32,176 bases of DNA from Hyphomicrobiales bacterium (GTDB taxonomy: Bacteria > Pseudomonadota > Alphaproteobacteria > Rhizobiales > Beijerinckiaceae): assembly GCA_019237205.1 (NCBI GenBank), contig JAFAHO010000332.1, positions 1-32,176 of the forward strand. The letters run 5' to 3'. The position numbers and the translations under genes are program-made. The notes below the pieces were generated by a model. The model was not told where the DNA came from and made no database searches. It saw only the letters and a program-made list of their open reading frames with translations. Positions within the stretch are counted from its first letter, which is position 1. The number at the start of each line of letters is the position of its first letter. This document shows positions 15,655 to 21,697 of this stretch, piece after piece.

Positions 15655-17867
15655 TGGTGACGTCAGTGTCCTCTACGTCATTCTGCTCCCTCCATGAGAT
15701 CATAACTTTTTATTCTTACAAAGGTGGGACAGGAAGATCTATGGCTCTCGCCAACGTCGCCTGCCTGCTTGGTAAACATATCGCTCAGGGTGACAACATT
15801 TTGGCGATTGACTGGGACTTGGAAGCACCAGGGTTACATTACTACTTAATGCCGCAAGGAAGAGATAACTCTTTTGGCCGACAGCCGGGTGTAGTCGAGT
15901 TATTTACCGAATTTCAAAATGTCATCATTGACCGCACCGGTCATTTTACCCCAGATGACCCTGAGATCGTCGACAATATTCTTGATCAAATAGATTTATC
16001 GAAGTTCGTCGTACGTACTCGTGCGGAGAATGTGTATTTGCTGCCAGCCGGTAATCTTGACGAGACGTACCAATCCCGCCTCGCAGATTTGCGTTGGGAG
16101 GCGATGTATAAAGCCTGTCCGATGTTATACAATTCGTTTGCTATCTACCTACGGAAGCACTACGCCGCTGTGTTTATCGACTCCCGGACGGGGATGACAG
16201 ACATTAGCGGGATATGCACGTCACTCCTACCCGACAAACTGGTTGTCGTTTTTACCCCTAATCGCCAAAGTTTGACTGGAGTGGAGAAGCTGGTCCGACA
16301 ATGTACGGAATATCGCAGCAGTTCGCCCGATTTACGATCACTGATGATTTACCCACTCCCATCTCGAATAGACAGCCTATTTGATTCTTTACGGAGTTTA
16401 TGGAGACTGGGAGACCAGAGTAAAGGGATAGAGGGTTACCAACGGCAATTCGAGCGCATTGTCGGTCAAACGTATGGGCTAAGCAATTGTGATTTAGGAA
16501 CGTATTTCGATACAATTCAGATTGAGCATAAACCGGAATTTTCTTATGGAGAACCTGTAGTCGTTCTCGATTCTCAGAGCAGTGACCGTTTATCATTATT
16601 GCCAAGTTACAGTTCATTACTTGAGTGGCTCTGTTTATCTGCCCGCCCATGGGAGAACCTGCAATTAGCGAAGGATCGTAAACGACTCGCTGATTTGAGA
16701 GTATTGATTAAAGAAAGTTCTTATGCACAAGTTGGTTATAGACACGTTGATATATTGCGAGAGATAGTTGCTTTGTCAACTAAGGTACTTGGCAAAAACG
16801 ATTTAGCAACGATTTTATCTCTGCAGCAATTAATAGAAGCCTCAATCTCTGATGTCGGAGAAAGGACGCGAGCAATACAAAGTTTGGACGTGCTTCTTGA
16901 AGATCTGCCTAGCTTACCTAAAGGCCTGCGCTGGTCGTCGTTTGAGTGCCTGATTCGATCGGCAACAACGCTTCGCAAGGACAATGACGCGCGGGCGTCC
17001 CGCCTGAGACTGGTCGCGACTGGTATACTAGCGGGGGACGAAGTTTTTAGATCACGCGAGGGACTACTGGAGTTACTTGCTATTGCTGATCGTTTGAGGA
17101 GTAACGGAGGTTGGACTGAGGCTCAATTAGTATGGGAAAACGTATTGGAGAAAACAGAAGGGAAGGGTTATGATTCTGAGATTTCACTCCGTGCTCTAAG
17201 AGGCGTTAGTGCGACTCTGGAAGCCGCTGAGGATCTTGATGGAGCCCTGATTTTACTGAGGCGGATTTTGGAGATTGTTCGCAATACAGGTAGATGGCAC
17301 AGTGTCGAAGCGATCGAAGCCCTGAAAAGTATTATCGTCCTCCTTAAGGTTCAGGGTCGAACAGATGAAGCTGAATATTATCAGCGGAGTCTTTCGGAAG
17401 CGATGCTTGCTCATCTTGAGCGCACCCACCTTCCTTTGGAGGCCGCATTGAGTGATTTGGAAAAAGCTCGGCGTACGGAGGATCGACCTGAAAGCAACGA
17501 TGAGCTTTTCGTTGCCTTGACCCAAGTCGCGGATTTACGACTGGAACGGGGAGAGTTAGACTTGGCACTGGAGGCTTATACCGAATGTTTGCAATTGTCA
17601 CGAGCGCTTGCTCGTACCGATGATAGTAACTTTGAACGAATCAGAGTTCTTTTGTCCGTGCTTGAGCGTATGGGTGACGTACGGTCCCAACAGGAAGGAT
17701 ACAAAGACGCCTTAGGTTATTACGTGGAGGCGTACAAGCTTGCGCGATCGAAACAAGATCGCTCTTTAGTCGACGCGAATGAGCAGTTTTTATCGGAGGT
17801 CGAAACGGAGATGCAAAGAAAGATCGAAAAGACGCGATTGCAAACCGTTGCAGACGGACGTCTATAG
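15654..17867 (+). CDS. KGGTGRS-motif SIMIBI NTPase with helical-repeat C-terminus
   Basis: A 737-residue protein with two parts. Residues 15-330 are a ParA/MinD-like (SIMIBI) NTPase with a variant Walker A, SYKGGTGRSMALANVA (residues 21-36), then LAIDWDLEAPGLHYYL with the switch aspartate, and AVFIDSRTGMTDISG. The usual KGGVGKT lysine is replaced by Arg, as in the 'KGGVGR-motif variant' ATPases known beside TIR and TPR proteins. Residues 340-737 are alpha-helical repeats of TPR type (LEAAEDLDGALILLRRILEI, LDLALEAYTECLQLS, YKDALGYYVEAYKLA). The GTG start overlaps the TIR stop by one base. Composition is AT-rich like the TIR gene. I expect a sensor/switch that controls the TIR protein. Confidence 0.85.
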   Translation: MVTSVSSTSFCSLHEIITFYSYKGGTGRSMALANVACLLGKHIAQGDNILAIDWDLEAPGLHYYLMPQGRDNSFGRQPGVVELFTEFQNVIIDRTGHFTPDDPEIVDNILDQIDLSKFVVRTRAENVYLLPAGNLDETYQSRLADLRWEAMYKACPMLYNSFAIYLRKHYAAVFIDSRTGMTDISGICTSLLPDKLVVVFTPNRQSLTGVEKLVRQCTEYRSSSPDLRSLMIYPLPSRIDSLFDSLRSLWRLGDQSKGIEGYQRQFERIVGQTYGLSNCDLGTYFDTIQIEHKPEFSYGEPVVVLDSQSSDRLSLLPSYSSLLEWLCLSARPWENLQLAKDRKRLADLRVLIKESSYAQVGYRHVDILREIVALSTKVLGKNDLATILSLQQLIEASISDVGERTRAIQSLDVLLEDLPSLPKGLRWSSFECLIRSATTLRKDNDARASRLRLVATGILAGDEVFRSREGLLELLAIADRLRSNGGWTEAQLVWENVLEKTEGKGYDSEISLRALRGVSATLEAAEDLDGALILLRRILEIVRNTGRWHSVEAIEALKSIIVLLKVQGRTDEAEYYQRSLSEAMLAHLERTHLPLEAALSDLEKARRTEDRPESNDELFVALTQVADLRLERGELDLALEAYTECLQLSRALARTDDSNFERIRVLLSVLERMGDVRSQQEGYKDALGYYVEAYKLARSKQDRSLVDANEQFLSEVETEMQRKIEKTRLQTVADGRL

Positions 17868-17913
17868 ACGGTCATAGACTCGCAGCCGTGCCGTAGCCTA
17901 GACAGGGCATCCT

Positions 17914-19266
17914 GTGCCAAGACCTCTTTGCTTTATGATTATGCCCTATGGACGGAAAGCGACTCACGCCGAGCCGGGTCGTGGGGTTCCGGAAATCGAT
18001 TTCAACGCACTATGGGATCGCGCCTTTGCGCCGACGATCGTCGCACTCGGCTACGAGCCGGTCCGCGCCGATCAAGACACCGGCGCGCTCATCATCAACC
18101 AGATGATCGAGCGCCTCTACTTCGCCGACCTCGTGCTCGCTGATATGACAATTCCGAACGGCAACGTCTTTTACCAGGTCGGCATTCGCCACGCCGCGAA
18201 GGAGAGGGGGTGCGTTTTGCTCGCGGCCGACTGGTCAAAAGCGTTCCTCGACGTCGTGCAAATGCGGACGGTTCGGTACCCAATGCCGGAGGGGAGCATC
18301 ATGGAGGCGACGGCGGAGGCCATATCGGCAGCTATCAGAGATCCGATCCGGAACCTTGCGAGGGGCGTGTCGCCCGTGCATGTGGCGATCAAGGGATACC
18401 CAAGCAAAGTCGACGAAGCCGCAGCATCCACGATGAAGGACGTGATGACGGCGATTGCTGCATTGCAGGGCGAGATTCGGGCCGTCCGCGCCTTTCCGCG
18501 CGCCAGCCGCATGACGCAAGCAAAAGAGCTCGTCGGGAAATATTGGCAACCGCCGGTCACCCCGCCGACGGCGCTCGCTCTTCTGCTCCTGATGACGGAC
18601 AGCGCCGAAACCGCTGAAGATTGGCAATGGATCGGGGATTTCATTGGCAAGCTTCCGGAAGACATCGCTGAACAGGAGGAGGTTCGCGAACTAAACGCGT
18701 TCGTTCTGTCCAACACGGGCAAACCCTTGGAGGCGATTGCTAGGATCGAAGCGCTGATCCAAGCACTCGGCCCGACGCCGGACCGCCTCGGACTGCTTGG
18801 TGGCCGCTACAAGCGGCTGTACGCGAAAGCGGCGACGCCGACCGAAAGGCTGATGTATCTCAACAAAAGCATCGACTGCTACGAGAGGGGCATGGAGCTC
18901 GATCTCAACGAGTACTATTGCTCGAGCAACCTTCCGCGTCTCTACAAGGTGCGCAAACGCAAAGGCGACCAAGAGCGAGCCCAATCGGCCTCAAGGATTG
19001 TCATTGCCGCCTGCGAAAGAGCTGTTAGACGTGGCGTGGCGGACGAATGGGTGCGGCCGACCCTGCTCGGCACCGCATTCGATAACGGCGACTGCGACAA
19101 GGCCGAAGAGCTCGCCGGCGAAGTGGCATCGGAGGGTGCCGCCCGTTGGAAGCTCGACTCCATATTGTTGGATCTGGAAACGAGCGTGTCTCTGATCGAA
19201 GATAAGGACCGCAAGGAAAGGCTCGCGGCGATCCTCGAGGACCTCAAGCAGATCAGCGCCGGATAG
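17914..19266 (+). CDS. DRHyd plus TPR/TRAFs-binding protein, copy 2 (catalytic Glu replaced by Gln)
   Basis: A 450-residue paralog of the protein at 13599 with the same two-part build: LCFMIMPYGRK, DFNALWDRAFAPTIVALGY, ADLVLADMT, then NGNVFYQVGIRHA; and the repeat half with IARIEALIQALG, LGLLGGRYKRLY and CYERGMELDLNEYYC. The key difference is Q88 (codon CAG, 18175-18177) where copy 1 has E89. If this residue is the nucleophile, as in nucleoside deoxyribosyltransferases, copy 2 is inactive and may bind ligand or pair with copy 1 as a regulator. The start is GTG with a weak ribosome site. Composition is GC-rich like copy 1 and unlike the two genes in between. Confidence 0.85.
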   Translation: MPRPLCFMIMPYGRKATHAEPGRGVPEIDFNALWDRAFAPTIVALGYEPVRADQDTGALIINQMIERLYFADLVLADMTIPNGNVFYQVGIRHAAKERGCVLLAADWSKAFLDVVQMRTVRYPMPEGSIMEATAEAISAAIRDPIRNLARGVSPVHVAIKGYPSKVDEAAASTMKDVMTAIAALQGEIRAVRAFPRASRMTQAKELVGKYWQPPVTPPTALALLLLMTDSAETAEDWQWIGDFIGKLPEDIAEQEEVRELNAFVLSNTGKPLEAIARIEALIQALGPTPDRLGLLGGRYKRLYAKAATPTERLMYLNKSIDCYERGMELDLNEYYCSSNLPRLYKVRKRKGDQERAQSASRIVIAACERAVRRGVADEWVRPTLLGTAFDNGDCDKAEELAGEVASEGAARWKLDSILLDLETSVSLIEDKDRKERLAAILEDLKQISAG

Positions 19267-19366
19267 AGAGTGGCGGCGGTTGTAACCGGACCCGGTAACC
19301 GCGGCGGATGATCTGTCGCACCAGGCGCCATTCTGGCCTTGCCCGAATCGTGCCGTTATGAGACAT

Positions 19367-19381
19367 TGCTGCAGTGCAGCA
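19367..19381. promoter_or_regulatory. 15-base palindrome upstream of parA-like gene, PhaR-like
   Basis: TGCTGCA-G-TGCAGCA is a perfect inverted repeat, 49 bases before the ParA start. It contains CTGC-N3-GCAG, the pattern that I recall for the PhaR polyhydroxyalkanoate regulator of Alphaproteobacteria. A promoter-proximal operator is likely; assignment to PhaR is tentative. Confidence 0.5.
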
Positions 19382-19429
19382 GACGCTCGCCGTTCGAGGC
19401 GCCGTCTCCTCGAGAAGGAACGCGTTCCG

Positions 19430-20074
19430 ATGATCATCGGCGTTCTCAATCAAAAAGGGGGCGTCGGCAAGACGACCGTCGCCATCAATCTGGCGGCGAG
19501 CCTCGCCCATTCCGGTTCGCGGGTTCTGCTCATCGATGCGGATCCGCAAGGGTCCGCAATGGCCTGGTCCAGCACCCGCGAGAGCGAACCGCCGTTCGCG
19601 ATCGTCGGCATGGCGAAGCCGACGCTGCATCGCGACCTCGCTCGTCTCGCGGCGGACTATGACGTCGCCATCATCGACGGCGCGCCGCGCGTCAACGAAC
19701 TGGGACGCTCGGCGATCCTCGCCAGCGACACGGTGCTCATTCCCGTCCAGCCCTCGCCCTACGACGTCTGGGCGGCCGCCGACACGGTCGAGCTCATTCG
19801 CGAGGCGCGTGTGCTGAAGGAGGGCCTCCATGCGGCCTTCGTGATCAATCGCCGCATCGCCCGAACCGCGATCGGCCGCGACGCCGCCGCGGCGCTGGCG
19901 CAATTCGAGGATGTCCCGGTTCTGGAGAGCGTTCTCAACCAGCGCATCGTCTATGCCGAAAGCGCCGCGCGAGGGCTTTCGGTGATCGAGGCCCAGCCAT
20001 CAAGCGAGGCGGCGCGCGAAGTGGACGCGCTCGCCCGGGAGGTCTTCGGCGCCAGGAAAAGGAAAGCCGCGTGA
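19430..20074 (+). CDS. ParA-family ATPase
   Basis: A 214-residue ParA-type ATPase with the deviant Walker A KGGVGKTT (residues 9-16, signature lysine at K9), [14 protein letters not shown] as the A' box, and [12 protein letters not shown] as the Walker B region. It lacks an N-terminal DNA-binding extension, so it belongs to the short ParA class found in plasmid partition and in positioning of protein or storage cargo. A 163-base gap with a palindrome separates it from the DRHyd gene, so it is probably not part of that operon. The next gene overlaps its stop (GTGA). No parB-like gene is near, which argues against chromosome segregation and for cargo positioning with the small membrane protein. 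Confidence 0.9.
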   Translation: MIIGVLNQKGGVGKTTVAINLAASLAHSGSRVLLIDADPQGSAMAWSSTRESEPPFAIVGMAKPTLHRDLARLAADYDVAIIDGAPRVNELGRSAILASDTVLIPVQPSPYDVWAAADTVELIREARVLKEGLHAAFVINRRIARTAIGRDAAAALAQFEDVPVLESVLNQRIVYAESAARGLSVIEAQPSSEAAREVDALAREVFGARKRKAA

Positions 20075-20388
20075 GCAGGAAGACGGTTCCGTTCTCCATG
20101 CCGGCGAGCGCGCCGCGCTCGCGCAAATCGGAACCCGCCGCCCTCGACGAAAATTCGGGCGCGCGAGCGAGCGATTTCGCCGGCGACCGCCCGGACGGCT
20201 GGGTGCGCGACAGGGACTTCGCCGCGGGTCCTTGGCCAGCGGACGATGCGCTGGCCCCGCCGCGCGTCCTCCTCGATCTCGCCCAAGAGCGGACGCTGGC
20301 CGAGGTCCTCTGCCTGAGCGTCCTCGTGCCGTTTGCGCTCGGGTGGTTCTGGTTCGTCAACGTCTGGGTCGGGCGCGGTCGGATCTGA
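20071..20388 (+). CDS. Small ParA-associated membrane protein, unknown function
   Basis: A 105-residue protein from a GTG start overlapping the ParA stop by four bases. Its N-terminal half is polar ([20 protein letters not shown], then [19 protein letters not shown]), and one C-terminal membrane helix is visible at about 80-102 ([20 protein letters not shown]). It may anchor or position the ParA ATPase or its cargo at the inner membrane. I do not recognise the family by name. The stop is within a few bases of the end of the opposing DUF2652 gene. Confidence 0.7.
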   Translation: MSRKTVPFSMPASAPRSRKSEPAALDENSGARASDFAGDRPDGWVRDRDFAAGPWPADDALAPPRVLLDLAQERTLAEVLCLSVLVPFALGWFWFVNVWVGRGRI

Positions 20389-20390
20389 TC

Positions 20391-21542
20391 CTACCCACCG
20401 TGAAACGGCTGCCTCGCGAACCGTGCGTGAGAGACGGGCAGGGGCGGCTCGTCCTCGAGCGTCGGAACCGCTGCTCGTTCCGCCACCATTGTGCGCAGGA
20501 CATCGAATCCAGCCGTAAAGTTCGCTTCAAGCGTGGGCCTCATGCGCTCGTAAAAGAGCAGATCCTTCGGCTTCGGCCTCGCGATGCGAAATTCGAAGTG
20601 GACGCCGCCGTCGTTGCGGTCGTCGAACGTATAGGAGAACAGGATTTTCGGAGCGTCCGGTATCGGCAGCTGCGCCGTCAGGGTCACATAGTCGAACGGG
20701 CGCCAGTCGAGGATGTCCTCGATGACCGCGTCTTTGCCGTGCAGGCAGTGGTTCTGCGTGCCGGCGCCGCGACGCCCCTTCGCCGCATTCTCGACGACGC
20801 CGTCGCTTCGTTGCCAGCGGGCGTGATGCTGAGGCGAAGTGACGAAGTCCCACACCACTTGCCTCGGCGCGGCGAAATCCCTCTCCATGATCATATAGGC
20901 GTCGGCGCGCTGAACCAGGTTGCGCGCCGTCTCGATTTCCCGCGTCCACGCCTGCTCGAGGTCGCTCGCCCAGCACTTCGTTTCGCCGATATGCTCGATC
21001 GCCTCGGCGTGCGCGACGAGACCCTGCGCCGCGGGATCGATCCCCATCGCCCGCACGCAGGCGTCGGAATAGAGCGCATAGGCGTGCGGGCCGAACGTCT
21101 TGCCGACGTCGTTCTTGAGGAGGCGGTGGACCAGGATCACGTCCCGGCCGGCGAGCTCCTCCCGGCCGGCCATCTTCTGCCGGATGAAGTCGCCGTGGTG
21201 AACCACGAACTTGACGTCGAGGTTTTGCATGCGGCTGCAGGCCTGGCACTCGCAACTGTTGGCCTGCTTGATGTTGCGGAGCCGCTTGCGGAAGGCGAAA
21301 TACGCCTGCTCGATCGAATCCTGCAGGAGCGACCCGTCGACCTTGTCGGCGAGCGCGTAAACAAAGGCCGCATCGCCCTCGAATTTGGCGAGGCGGAAGG
21401 GGGGTCTGAGCGCCCTGACCAGCGTATCCATGATGTCAGCGATGATGTCCTGGGCGTGGTCCAGTTCGACCCCGGATACGAAGTGCGTGTAGCCGGAGAT
21501 GTCGGCGATCGCGAAACAGGCCGACTCAGCCTTCGGAAGCAT
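20391..21542 (-). CDS. DUF2652 cyclase-like domain fused to SRPBCC domain
   Basis: A 383-residue soluble protein with two domains. Residues 1-190 match DUF2652, which resembles class III nucleotidyl cyclases: FAIADISGYTHFV has D14, and LAKFEGDAAFVYA has D57, the two positions that bind metal in cyclases. An inserted C-x-C-x2-C (C97, C99, C102 in SCECQACSRM) may bind a metal. Residues 235-383 form an SRPBCC/polyketide-cyclase-type domain (MIMERDFAAPRQVVWDFVTS, PQHHARWQRSDGV, then the end of the domain with MRPTLEANFTAGFDVL). The start at 21542 has AGGGAA upstream. It might make or sense a nucleotide under control of a hydrophobic ligand; that is speculation. The gene converges with the ParA pair. 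Confidence 0.75.
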   Translation of the reverse strand: MLPKAESACFAIADISGYTHFVSGVELDHAQDIIADIMDTLVRALRPPFRLAKFEGDAAFVYALADKVDGSLLQDSIEQAYFAFRKRLRNIKQANSCECQACSRMQNLDVKFVVHHGDFIRQKMAGREELAGRDVILVHRLLKNDVGKTFGPHAYALYSDACVRAMGIDPAAQGLVAHAEAIEHIGETKCWASDLEQAWTREIETARNLVQRADAYMIMERDFAAPRQVVWDFVTSPQHHARWQRSDGVVENAAKGRRGAGTQNHCLHGKDAVIEDILDWRPFDYVTLTAQLPIPDAPKILFSYTFDDRNDGGVHFEFRIARPKPKDLLFYERMRPTLEANFTAGFDVLRTMVAERAAVPTLEDEPPLPVSHARFARQPFHGG

Positions 21543-21697
21543 CGCGGGGTTCCCTGTCACGCCAGCCGGGAGGCGCGGCCGGGTCCAGCCTGGCTGCAGG
21601 ACCCTAAGAAAAGTTACCATCTCATACGTGAGATGTCGAACTGTCCGCCTGGTTCCGTTTCAGGTCCGTTCGGCGGCTGGCGACGCCACTGGTCCCC

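Noticed and set aside
17859-17870. Palindrome CGTCTATAGACG across the NTPase stop codon
   Set aside because: Only 12 bases with no loop and no T-run; not a convincing terminator or insertion footprint.
11830-19266. Classical CBASS operon
   Set aside because: No CD-NTase cyclase, no Cap2/Cap3 genes and no SAVED or HORMA domain is present, so only the patatin and TIR effectors recall CBASS.
19430-20074. Plasmid or chromosome partition locus (parAB)
   Set aside because: There is no ParB-like gene and no iterated centromere repeat; only a single palindrome is present.
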